A DNA stretch of 60,161 nucleotides from Bradyrhizobium sp. Gha (GTDB lineage Bacteria; Pseudomonadota; Alphaproteobacteria; Rhizobiales; Xanthobacteraceae), in contig NZ_FOQM01000046.1 of NCBI RefSeq assembly GCF_900113735.1, forward strand, positions 1 to 60,161, in the 5' to 3' direction. The position numbers and the translations under genes were made by a program. The stretch's first letter is position 1. Each line of letters opens with the position of its first letter. Of the stretch, positions 27,120 to 34,449 are shown piece by piece. Under the pieces are notes generated by a model. That model saw nothing but the letters and a program-made list of their open reading frames with translations. It did no database searches and was not told the DNA's origin.

Positions 27120-27692
27120 TCACATGCCTATGTCGAAGACGTTGGGCAATTGGCCCGCCAGAGGCAGCGCGGTGGCGCCCAGGAAGGTCGCCACCATCGC
27201 CATCAGGCGACGATTGTTGTGGCGCTTGCCGCGCATCTGGCCGGCGATCCATTCCAGCATCTCACTGTTGACCTTGGAGGCGTAGGACGGCGCCCAGCTC
27301 TCGATGTCGGTGTCCTGAGCCAGCGCGACGCTGCGCGAGGGCACCTTCAGCCCTGAGGCACTCGCTGCGTAATGGGCAACGGCCTTGGTCAGCAAATCGT
27401 CGAACCGGCCGCCATCGGCCCGTTCGGTCGCGGCTTCGTTGATCTCGAACAGCGCCTCGGCTTCGGCGCGGCTGATCGGCTGGTCGTTGACGGCGGTGGC
27501 GGTCAGGATGCGCGCGCACCAGGCGGCATCATCGGAATCGAGCGACCGGGAAAAGTGCACCCTTCCCTTGGTGGTCGGACCTTCGCCCGTGATCACGCCA
27601 TCGCGCACGACGGAAAGCGCATGGGCCGCGGTATCGCGGCAGGACGGTTCGAGGGAGGGCGACTCAACGGACTTCGGCAGTGCGGCAGACAT
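27120..27692 (-). CDS. Hypothetical protein with C-terminal hydrophobic helix
   Basis: A 190-residue, mostly helical protein with no recognised domain. The body holds an acidic helix pair (QPISRAEAEALFEINEAATE) that resembles the tellurite-resistance/TerB-like helical proteins, but I cannot confirm it. The C-terminus (about 164-183) is a single hydrophobic helix after RRLMAM. It converges with the phosphodiesterase gene through a shared terminator. Function unknown. Confidence 0.65.
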   Translation of the reverse strand: MSAALPKSVESPSLEPSCRDTAAHALSVVRDGVITGEGPTTKGRVHFSRSLDSDDAAWCARILTATAVNDQPISRAEAEALFEINEAATERADGGRFDDLLTKAVAHYAASASGLKVPSRSVALAQDTDIESWAPSYASKVNSEMLEWIAGQMRGKRHNNRRLMAMVATFLGATALPLAGQLPNVFDIGM

Positions 27693-27999
27693 AGTTCACT
27701 TCCAGATTTCTTCTGATCGGCCAGCATTTTCATGCGGGCGTAAAGGGGTGGTTAATGATTCGATATGGGGATCGCGACATTTCTCAATGGTTGCCGATTA
27801 GTCGCTGCGAGGACCGTTTCGGTTCCGAAGAGCGTCGGGCGGGCGTGATGCGGGTGATAAACGGCTTTATCGGGGCAAGGGAGACCGTGAAGCCCCGGTG
27901 GAGATGTTTCGTCGCAGAGAGCGCCGTAACAAAATTGTGCTGAGAAAGCAGCCCTTCAGAGCAGGAATTCACATTTTACTTGAAGCAGTTCAGTTGGCG

Positions 28000-28028
28000 T
28001 TCACTTGGGATCGCCAAGTCCCTATAGT
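28000..28028 (+). promoter_or_regulatory. Promoter of the peroxiredoxin gene with a palindrome in the spacer
   Basis: TTCACT (28000-28005) and TATAGT (28023-28028) are 17 bases apart and stand about 57 bases before the peroxiredoxin start. Between and over them lies ACTTGG-GATCG-CCAAGT (28003-28019), a perfect 6-5-6 palindrome in operator position. The rest of the 392-base gap 27693-28084 shows no gene or motif I can support. Confidence 0.5.
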
Positions 28029-28084
28029 AAGGAATTACGGCAAGCCGGAATTTCTGAGTAAATTCAAAGCGATGAGGTAGAACC

Positions 28085-28744
28085 ATGACACTTCCGATCG
28101 GCGCCACCGCCCCCGACTTCGAAGCTGAGACCACCGAAGGGAAGATCAAGTTCCATGACTGGATCGGCAACAGCTGGGCGCTGCTGTTCTCGCACCCAAA
28201 GGACTTCACGCCGGTTTGCACGACCGAGCTCGGCGCTCTCGCCAAATTGAAGCCGGAGTTCGACAAGCGCGGCGTCAAATTGATGGGCCTCTCGGTCGAC
28301 CCGGTCGATCGCCACTCGAAATGGTCTGAAGACATCAAGGAGACGCAAGGCGCTGCCCCGAACTACCCGATGATCGGCGATACCGATTACAACGTCTCGA
28401 AGCTTTACGGCATGCTGCCGGCCGCGATCTCCGGCGATCCCCTCACCCGCACCGCCGCCGACAACCAGACCGTCCGCAACGTCTTCATCATCGGGCCGGA
28501 CAAGAAGATCAAGCTGGTGCTGGTCTATCCGATGACCACGGGCCGGAACTTCCAGGAGATCCTGCGCGTGATCGACTCGCTCCAGCTCACCGCCAAGCAT
28601 CGCGTCGCGACGCCTTCGGACTGGAAGCAAGGTGAGGACGTCATCATCGCGGGCTCGGTCTCCAACGACGAGGCCAAGACGATCTACCCGCAGGGCTGGA
28701 AAGAGCCGAAGCCCTACATCCGCATCGTGCCGCAGCCGAAATAA
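28085..28744 (+). CDS. 1-Cys peroxiredoxin (Prx6/AhpC-TSA family)
   Basis: A 219-residue thiol peroxidase. The peroxidatic Cys45 is in FTPVCTTE, preceded by FSHPKD. The long C-terminal part (MTTGRNFQEILRVIDSLQL and PQGWKEPKPY) marks the Prx6 1-Cys group, about 210-225 residues long. It reduces hydrogen peroxide and alkyl hydroperoxides in the cytoplasm using a thiol donor. It is monocistronic, and a palindrome inside its promoter suggests dedicated control. A repeat hairpin (28751-28791) follows the stop. Confidence 0.92.
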   Translation: MTLPIGATAPDFEAETTEGKIKFHDWIGNSWALLFSHPKDFTPVCTTELGALAKLKPEFDKRGVKLMGLSVDPVDRHSKWSEDIKETQGAAPNYPMIGDTDYNVSKLYGMLPAAISGDPLTRTAADNQTVRNVFIIGPDKKIKLVLVYPMTTGRNFQEILRVIDSLQLTAKHRVATPSDWKQGEDVIIAGSVSNDEAKTIYPQGWKEPKPYIRIVPQPK

Positions 28745-28750
28745 CGGCCT

Positions 28751-28791
28751 GTCATTCCGGGGCGATGCGTCAGCATTGACCCCGGAACGAC
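28751..28791. repeat. GTCATTCCGGGG palindromic repeat
   Basis: GTCATTCCGGGG and CCCCGGAACGAC flank a 17-base centre just after the peroxiredoxin stop. The arms match the element at 43343-43380 (GTCATTCCCGG...CCCGGAATGAC). It is probably an interspersed repeat that can also act as a terminator. Confidence 0.7.
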
Positions 28792-28801
28792 GAGTTAGAC
28801 C

Positions 28802-28903
28802 TCATGCCGCCTGCATGGGTTCGATGGTGGCATTCAGGGCCAGGAGATTGGTTTGCTCGGCGATCGAGGTGATCAGCTTCGCCGTTAACGCGTTGGCATG
28901 AAT
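28802..28903 (-). pseudogene. Remnant of a methyl-accepting chemotaxis protein
   Basis: The minus strand reads, in one frame, LITSIAEQTNLLALNATIE, the hallmark hairpin-tip region of bacterial chemoreceptors, and then PMQAA and a TGA stop. Intact receptors continue with EAARAGE and a further 150 residues or more. Nothing upstream or downstream continues the frame as a receptor, so this 102-base piece is a decayed fragment. It begins 11 bases after the repeat that follows the peroxiredoxin gene. Confidence 0.8.
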
Positions 28904-29015
28904 GGAACCATCCCCAGAATTCCTGCCTATTCATGCAATCCGCTTACAGCTGCATTAGCGACGGTTCACAGCACCCGACGCGGCATGCTTTCCAAATCGT
29001 AAACGAGAACATTCC

Positions 29016-30461
29016 CTGACCACTCCAAGCCCTGCGCCAATCATCGTCTGGTTTCGCGATGATCTGCGCCTGTCCGACCACCCTGCCCTGAACGCCGCCG
29101 CGAAATCCGGCGCGCCGGTCGTCTGCGTCTATGTGCTGGACGATGCCGTCGGACGGGCTCCCGGCGGCGCGGCACGCTGGTGGCTGGCGCAATCGCTGCG
29201 CGCGCTCGGCGCCGACATCGCAGCACGCGGCGGATCGCTCGTCCTGCGCAAGGGACCGACGGCCACGGTGATCCCTGAGGTGGCGCGCGAGAGCGGCGCT
29301 GGTGCCGTCTATTGGAATACAGTCGCTCAGATCCCGCAACAGGCCGTCGAGAAACAGCTCGAAGCAGCGCTGGGAAAAGTCGGCTTGGATTCGCAAAAAT
29401 TTCCCGGCGACTTGCTGGTCTCGCCCTCGGAGATCCGCAACAAGGAAGGCCGGGGCTTGCGCGTCTTCACGCCGTTCTGGCGGCGGGTGCTATCGCTTGG
29501 CCATCCGCCCAAACCACTGCCGGCACCGAAGGAGCTGCGTCCCGCGCAGAAGATCGCAAGCGACACGCTGGAGAGCTGGAAGCTCGAGCCGAGCAAGCCC
29601 GACTGGGCCGGCGGCCTGCGCGCGAGCTGGACGCCCGGCGAGGCCTCCGCCCGCACCCGCCTGCGCGACTTCCTCAGGCATACTGCACGTGATTACGTCG
29701 GCGATCGCGATCGCCCCGACCGCGAGGGCACGTCGGGCCTGTCGCCACATCTGCGGTTCGGCGAGCTCAGTCCGCGCCAGGTCTTTCACGCCGCGCGGTT
29801 CGCCGCGGCCGAGAACCCCGCGATCAGCTTGGGTATCGACAAGTTCCTGAGCGAGCTCGGCTGGCGCGAGTTCTGCCGCCACCTCCTCCACGATCACCCG
29901 AACCTCGCCGTTGAGAACCTGCAAACCAACTTCGACGACTTCCCCTGGAAGCCCGACAGCAAAGCGCTCGCCGCCTGGCAGCGCGGCCGCACCGGTTATC
30001 CCATCGTCGATGCCGGCATGCGCGAGCTCTGGCACACCGGGGTGATGCACAACCGGGTCCGGATGGTGGTCGCCTCGTTCCTGGTCAAGCATCTGCTGAT
30101 CGACTGGCGCGACGGCGAGGCGTGGTTCTGGGACACGCTGGTCGACGCGGATGCCGGAAGCAACCCGGCCAACTGGCAATGGGTCGCCGGCTGCGGTGCC
30201 GACGCCGCACCTTATTTCCGCGTGTTCAACCCCACGCTGCAGGGCGAGAAGTTCGATCCTGAGGGAGCCTATGTCCGGCGCTGGGTACCGGAATTGAAGG
30301 ACATGCCGCCGAAGCTGATCCATCAGCCTTGGCAGGCGACACCGATCGAGCTGGCGAGTGCGGGCATCACGCTCGGCAAGTCCTATCCGCAACCGATCAT
30401 CGATCACGCCAAAGGACGCGAGCGCGCGCTCGCCGCTTACGCGAAGATCCGCAAAGGTTGA
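29016..30461 (+). CDS. phrB: Deoxyribodipyrimidine photolyase (class I CPD photolyase/cryptochrome family), apparent CTG start
   Basis: A 481-residue flavoprotein that repairs pyrimidine dimers with blue light. The N-terminal Rossmann-like domain begins PIIVWFRDDLRLSDHPAL. The helical FAD domain has LSELGWREFCRHLL, GYPIVDAGMRELWHTGVMHN and NWQWVAGCGADAAPYFRVFN. The start is unusual. From the upstream in-frame stop (28956) the only codon that gives a complete protein is CTG at 29016. The first ATG/GTG/TTG in frame is GTG 29133, which would remove the first 39 residues, including strand 1. Homologs in my memory begin M-T-T-P, so an ATG-to-CTG change is likely. No strong Shine-Dalgarno sequence is seen. 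Confidence 0.85.
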   Translation: MTTPSPAPIIVWFRDDLRLSDHPALNAAAKSGAPVVCVYVLDDAVGRAPGGAARWWLAQSLRALGADIAARGGSLVLRKGPTATVIPEVARESGAGAVYWNTVAQIPQQAVEKQLEAALGKVGLDSQKFPGDLLVSPSEIRNKEGRGLRVFTPFWRRVLSLGHPPKPLPAPKELRPAQKIASDTLESWKLEPSKPDWAGGLRASWTPGEASARTRLRDFLRHTARDYVGDRDRPDREGTSGLSPHLRFGELSPRQVFHAARFAAAENPAISLGIDKFLSELGWREFCRHLLHDHPNLAVENLQTNFDDFPWKPDSKALAAWQRGRTGYPIVDAGMRELWHTGVMHNRVRMVVASFLVKHLLIDWRDGEAWFWDTLVDADAGSNPANWQWVAGCGADAAPYFRVFNPTLQGEKFDPEGAYVRRWVPELKDMPPKLIHQPWQATPIELASAGITLGKSYPQPIIDHAKGRERALAAYAKIRKG

Positions 30462-30530
30462 GCGTTGCTTTGACACAATCCTGAAACCCGCTATCGTCGT
30501 CGCTCCATGCAAACCGTGGGGGGACACGAT

Positions 30531-30815
30531 ATGGATGACGAAAAGCCGATCACCGAGCAGGCGATGGAGACGATCACCAACGCCGTGGAAGCGACCAAGG
30601 ACGCCGCCGTCGCCGCCGTGAAGAAGGTGAAGAAGGCGACCAAGAAGGTCGCAAAGAAAGGCGCGCCGAGGAAGCCATCCAAGAAGAAAGCCGCCAAGAA
30701 GTCTTCGAAGAAGGCTGCAAAGAAGTCCTCGAAGAAGGCGGCCAAGAAGGCGGTGAAGAAATCCGCGAAGAAGGCTGCCAAGTCGAAAAAGAGGGCCAAG
30801 AAGGCCAAGCGCTGA
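30531..30815 (+). CDS. Histone H1-like lysine/alanine-rich DNA-binding protein
   Basis: A 94-residue protein. A short acidic N-terminus and an amphipathic stretch (about 9-30) precede a tail of repeated KKAAKK/KKSSKK units, about half Lys, to the end. This is the composition of bacterial histone H1-like (HctB/AlgP-type) proteins that bind DNA non-specifically through the tail. The start is ATG 30531 behind GGGGGG; an in-frame upstream ATG at 30507 is less well placed. It lies 69 bases after the photolyase gene on the same strand. Confidence 0.8.
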   Translation: MDDEKPITEQAMETITNAVEATKDAAVAAVKKVKKATKKVAKKGAPRKPSKKKAAKKSSKKAAKKSSKKAAKKAVKKSAKKAAKSKKRAKKAKR

Positions 30816-30832
30816 TCGCATGTTTTGGATGA

Positions 30833-30858
30833 TCTCCGGGTGCAGGCCCGCCCGGAGA
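30833..30858. terminator. Weak terminator-like hairpin
   Basis: TCTCCGGG and CCCGGAGA form an 8-bp stem with a 10-base loop between the convergent H1-like gene and the next minus-strand gene. No T run follows, so its function is uncertain. Confidence 0.4.
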
Positions 30859-30874
30859 CCGCTCCTGCGAACAA

Positions 30875-31618
30875 CTATCGCTGCTTTTTGGCCGCGCGCC
30901 TGCCCTGATGATGCTTCCCGTTCGGATCGCGAAACTCGCTGCGATGGCCGCGCCGGTCTTCGGCGTTGAAACGCCGCCGCTTCGCAGGTGAGCCGAACGC
31001 CTTGATCACCTTCCTGCCCTTGACCTTCATGATGACGTAGCCGCCTTCGGTCATCGAGAACGGCGCCTTCAGCGTACCGTTGTGATCGAACCTGGTACCG
31101 CGGGGATGCTTGATGGGTTCGAACCAGGACGGATAGACGAAGTTCGACATCGAAAAACCGTTGACGAGGAAGGCATCCTCCTCCACGGCGTCGCAGACCT
31201 CGTAGGCGTATTGGGTGTTCCGGTCCTTGTCGGCCCAGAGATTGGCCATGGGATCGAGCACCATCTCGAACAGCTCGTGTGACGCCGCCACGCTGACCGG
31301 CTCGTCGCCGAGCGCCTTGACGAAGATCTTCGAGATCGGCTGGCCGTGATACGTCAGCTCGTGCCGCCCGAGCATGTTCTTGTCGGAGGCGTCGTCGAAA
31401 TAGACGAGCTGCCAGTCGGTCTGTTTCGGTTTGCGCGTCACGTAGAGATCGACGGGATAGCCCCAGACCGGCAGGAAGTGCTCATCATAGCATTTTTGCA
31501 GCGCCGCGGTGAGTTTGCCCATCATGCCGCTGTCGATCGTCTCGTCAGCGTGGTTGATGCAGGCAATCCGGACCGGCTTCAGGGACCGGCCGAGCAGTGC
31601 ACGCTTCGCCTTCTTCAT
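30875..31618 (-). CDS. Hypothetical protein with HExxE-like motif
   Basis: A 247-residue protein. The middle has AASHELFEMVLDPMANLWAD, a possible metal-binding HELFE helix followed by Asp, and VCDAVEEDAFLVNGFSMSNFVYPSWFEP, which resembles secreted-protease-like or phage-associated proteins of unknown role. The C-terminal 45 residues are very basic (RRRFNAEDRRGHRSEFRD) and could bind nucleic acid. The start is ATG 31618 after GGTGA; a start three codons upstream is possible. No family is confidently recognised. Confidence 0.6.
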   Translation of the reverse strand: MKKAKRALLGRSLKPVRIACINHADETIDSGMMGKLTAALQKCYDEHFLPVWGYPVDLYVTRKPKQTDWQLVYFDDASDKNMLGRHELTYHGQPISKIFVKALGDEPVSVAASHELFEMVLDPMANLWADKDRNTQYAYEVCDAVEEDAFLVNGFSMSNFVYPSWFEPIKHPRGTRFDHNGTLKAPFSMTEGGYVIMKVKGRKVIKAFGSPAKRRRFNAEDRRGHRSEFRDPNGKHHQGRRAAKKQR

Positions 31619-31706
31619 GGAAATCACCGCCTGAAAGTTCAGCTGAATTGCGGTCAGCCTATCACGACGCCCTCCGCACGCCAGGGATGTATTCCGGTAG
31701 CGTGGC

Positions 31707-32585
31707 TTAGGAGCCGAAGCGTCGGTTGACCACGAACACCGCGGCCCCGCACATCGTCATCCCGGCGATCGCGAGAGCATCGAGCTTCTCGCCGAACAGC
31801 ACATAGGCCATCAGCGCGGTTACGGCGGGCACCAGATAGAACAGGCTCGCAACCGACGTCGCCGCGGCGTGGCGGATGAGCCAATACAAAAGGCTGATCG
31901 ATCCGATCGAAAGTGCGATCGCGAGCCAACTGAGCGCGAGCACGAACTCGCGCGTCCAGTGCACGACCCGGTCCTCGAACAAAACGGCGCCGGCTGTGAA
32001 GAAGATGGTGACCGCCACATATTGCACGAAATTGCCGGCCCGCCAGTCGATCTGACTGCAGAAGCGGCGCTGATAGAGCGTGCCGAGCGTGATGCTGATC
32101 AGCGAGACCACCGAGGCGAGCCAGCCGAGCCCGGCTTCGCCTGTCATGGGGCGATTGTGCAGAATCAGCGCCACACCGCCGAGCCCGAGCACGAGACCTG
32201 CCCACTGCACCGGCGTCACCTTCTCGCCGAGCCAGCGGTTGGCGATGGTCGAGGTCAGGATCGGCTGCAGGCCCGGGATGAGCGCGGAGAGGCCTGCCGG
32301 AATCGAGTGCGCGATCGCGATCGCGGTGCCGCCGAGATAGAAGCCGTGGACGAGCATGCCGGCGACCGCGCTGTGCGCGATGCCGACTGGATCAGGCCAT
32401 TTCGGGCGGGCAATGCCGGCGATGATCGCCATCAAGCCGACCACCAGTGCCATGCGGATGGCGAGATAAGTCAAGGGGTCGGCGTTGTTGACGACGTATT
32501 TGGTGCCGATGAAGCCGGTGCTCCAGAGCAGGACGAACAGGACAGGCGCCGCCCGCGCGGCCAGATGATCGTGATTATGGTTCAT
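31707..32585 (-). CDS. EamA-family (DMT) transporter, full length
   Basis: A 292-residue membrane protein with ten predicted helices in two EamA domains. The first opens with LLWSTGFIGTKYVV and the halves join near WLGEKVTPVQWAGLVLGLGG. The second ends in LFGEKLDALAIAGMTMCG. It is probably a drug/metabolite exporter. A His-rich start (MNHNHDHLAAR) is noticeable. It is a stand-alone gene on the minus strand and substrate prediction is not possible. Confidence 0.85.
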   Translation of the reverse strand: MNHNHDHLAARAAPVLFVLLWSTGFIGTKYVVNNADPLTYLAIRMALVVGLMAIIAGIARPKWPDPVGIAHSAVAGMLVHGFYLGGTAIAIAHSIPAGLSALIPGLQPILTSTIANRWLGEKVTPVQWAGLVLGLGGVALILHNRPMTGEAGLGWLASVVSLISITLGTLYQRRFCSQIDWRAGNFVQYVAVTIFFTAGAVLFEDRVVHWTREFVLALSWLAIALSIGSISLLYWLIRHAAATSVASLFYLVPAVTALMAYVLFGEKLDALAIAGMTMCGAAVFVVNRRFGS

Positions 32586-32676
32586 TTGCCGGCCTCATTG
32601 CCCGAGCGGCGATGGTGCGGCAATGTGAATTTCTGATGCTGCGCTGCGACGGCGTACAGCCGCTCAGCTCAGCCCA

Positions 32677-33120
32677 TCACCATTCTTCCGGGCAGGGATC
32701 GATGATCTTCCAGAGCTCGACCCCGTTCTTGATCTTCTTCATGTCGGTGGTCAGCCCGCCATTGCGGCGAATCCAGTCCTTCACCGTGTCAGGGTAGTAG
32801 GACATCAGGTCGGACGTCCCCGCTGCGCTGGTGACCTTGATTCCAAACGTGAACGCCTTGTCGTAATAGGCCTGGTGGAAGCCGAGACTCGCCCTTGGTG
32901 TCACGCAGATCTTGTTCAGCGGCACGATGCCGAGCACGAGCGTGCAGGCCGAGTTGCAGATTCCGTCGATGATCACACGCTCGCCGGTGTCGCGGACGCG
33001 CTTGTACTTGGCCTTGTACTCTTCGACATAGCCACCGTGGTCGCGGGTGATGTGCAGCTCGGCCCGTGCGGGCGCGGCGGCGACGAAGAGCAACAGCAGG
33101 CTGAGAACCGTGATGCGCAT
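32677..33120 (-). CDS. Periplasmic ClpP/crotonase-fold-like protein (COG3904 type)
   Basis: A 147-residue secreted protein. The signal peptide (hydrophobic 5-15) ends near ARA at 20. The core has VIIDGICNSACTLVLG and LGFHQAYYD, which match the Ser and His neighbourhoods of small ClpP-like periplasmic proteins. Such proteins have no settled function. The start is ATG 33120; the in-frame longer start at 33231 would bury the signal peptide. The C-terminus is rich in Lys and Trp. Confidence 0.7.
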   Translation of the reverse strand: MRITVLSLLLLFVAAAPARAELHITRDHGGYVEEYKAKYKRVRDTGERVIIDGICNSACTLVLGIVPLNKICVTPRASLGFHQAYYDKAFTFGIKVTSAAGTSDLMSYYPDTVKDWIRRNGGLTTDMKKIKNGVELWKIIDPCPEEW

Positions 33121-33425
33121 GGCAGGTTGCGATGAAAACCTTGCAGGAACGTACCGGCCTCGAGAGGACCTCAAAGGAAATCCCCACAGGAGCCGGCGGC
33201 AGGAATCTTTGACCGGATTCTCTTTGGCCATACTTGTGTGGGGAATTCGTTAAGCATCCCGAAAAGGCCAAAAATGGGCAGGCCCGACCGCGCTTCCGGC
33301 AATTCTGTCACACCCACCGGGGAATCTGCGGGATTAACCCCGGTTTCCGGGCCCCGGATGGGTGCCCTGGCCCTCCGAAATGGCTATAGATGGGTGACTG
33401 ATTTACGTGGGTCCGGAGAATCGAC
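33121..33425. other. Divergent intergenic region, no gene seen
   Basis: This 305-base gap separates two secreted-protein genes pointing outwards. CCGGGG (33319-33324) and CCCCGG about 15 bases later could form a hairpin. I see no strong promoter or operator motif. Confidence 0.5.
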
Positions 33426-33680
33426 ATGCGCCAGTTCAAGCTTGTAGCCGCGGTTGCTGCCTTGTCGGCGGCAATTCTCGTCCCCAGCCTCGCGGAGGCC
33501 CGGGGCCATCACCGCTATTACGCCAATCCGCTGCCCTACCCGATCAGCTATCTGCACAATTACGGCCCGGGTATCACGCCCGGGACCTTCGCCTTCTACG
33601 ACGGCCCATCGACCAACCACTGCTATCAGAGCGCTGCCGCCTATGTCGGCCAGGACAGGCGGCGCCACCCCTGCTTCTGA
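33426..33680 (+). CDS. Small secreted protein, hypothetical
   Basis: An 84-residue protein with a signal peptide ending near AEA (residue 24) and a short mature part rich in Tyr, Pro and Gly, with two Cys (HCYQSAAAY and the C-terminal PCF). It is similar in build to other small exported proteins in this window and in Bradyrhizobium. No function is known. The start ATG 33426 has GGAG about 9 bases upstream. Confidence 0.7.
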   Translation: MRQFKLVAAVAALSAAILVPSLAEARGHHRYYANPLPYPISYLHNYGPGITPGTFAFYDGPSTNHCYQSAAAYVGQDRRRHPCF

Positions 33681-33805
33681 GGGGCGTGGCGACCGCCATG
33701 CGGGCGGCCACCTGAGGATCTGCTATCAGCATTACATTTCGGTTCTGCCACAATTTGATCAGACCAACTTCGATATCCTATCTCGCGTAAGCGGAGGAAG
33801 ACATC

Positions 33806-34087
33806 ATGAAGCTTAAAATCGGCCTTGTCGCCGTGTCCCTGCTCGGTGCACTCGCGGCATCGTCGTCGGTCGCATCGGCCATGCCCCTTGCACCAGCACC
33901 TGCGCTCCCGCAGCTCTCGGACGTCGAGCAGGTCCGCACGGTCTGCAATGCCTGGGGACGCTGCTGGTGGCAGCCGAACGTCTATTACGGCTACGGCTAC
34001 GGCCCCGGATATTATGCGCCACCACGCTATTACGGCCCGCGCTACTATCGGCCGCGCTATTATGGCTATTATGGCCGCCGCTGGTGA
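33806..34087 (+). CDS. Small secreted Tyr/Gly/Arg-rich protein
   Basis: A 93-residue protein with a signal peptide ending near ASA (25) and a mature part with VCNAWGRCWWQPN, possibly a disulfide. It ends in a tail of YGYGYGPGYYAPPRYY-type repeats. This is the common rhizobial GYR-rich family of exported proteins of unknown role. GGAGGAAG precedes the ATG at 33806. A strong terminator follows. Confidence 0.78.
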   Translation: MKLKIGLVAVSLLGALAASSSVASAMPLAPAPALPQLSDVEQVRTVCNAWGRCWWQPNVYYGYGYGPGYYAPPRYYGPRYYRPRYYGYYGRRW

Positions 34088-34092
34088 GTTTT

Positions 34093-34120
34093 GAAGGGGC
34101 CCTCTGGGCCCCTTCGCTTT
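34093..34120 (+). terminator. Rho-independent terminator
   Basis: GAAGGGGCCC-TCT-GGGCCCCTTC is a perfect 10-bp stem with a three-base loop followed by GCTTTTG, five bases after the stop of the Tyr/Gly-rich protein gene. Confidence 0.85.
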
Positions 34121-34165
34121 TGCGAGATGGCGCGGGAGTCCGCTGCCGCTGAAGCAAGTCCAAAA

Positions 34166-34179
34166 TTGATCTAGATCAA
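34166..34179. promoter_or_regulatory. Perfect FNR/FixK-type box
   Basis: TTGATCTAGATCAA is a perfect palindrome matching the FixK/FNR consensus TTGAT-N4-ATCAA. It lies 3 bases before the decayed ORF at 34182 and about 270 bases before the AraC gene, in the 362-base gap 34088-34449. It should act as a site for a low-oxygen CRP/FNR regulator. Which transcript it serves is unclear. Confidence 0.7.
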
Positions 34180-34181
34180 AG

Positions 34182-34373
34182 ATGAAATTTGCCGTGCCGT
34201 GCTGCGCGGATGGCCGATCGATTGTATTCCGGTGCCCACGGACGGGCATGAATGTGCAAGCACATCTTGGAAAGCAGCCAAGCGGGGAAGGACGAAGCTT
34301 TGCATCCTTCGGCCGCACGCGACTCCCTTTCATCGGCCTTGCTTCCGGGCAGAGGATGAGCCGAGAGCGTTGA
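34182..34373 (+). pseudogene. Decayed or diverged small zinc-ribbon ORF
   Basis: A 63-residue reading frame. It keeps the first motif of a small rhizobial family (FRCPRTGMNVQ, a CPxTG half), but the second half, normally C-x-A-C-x-R-x-H-F-I followed by a TG pair, reads FASFGRTRLPFIGLASG: both Cys and the His are lost while the neighbouring residues remain recognisable. It is either a pseudogene or a diverged protein without the zinc site. The family comparison is from memory, so confidence is limited. A FixK-type box lies directly upstream. Confidence 0.4.
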
Positions 34374-34449
34374 CGTATCCGGTCCCCTCTCGTGGGATGA
34401 TGTCCGCAATGAGGAATCCTGTTTACTGAATCGCCACGGTTCGCCATTG

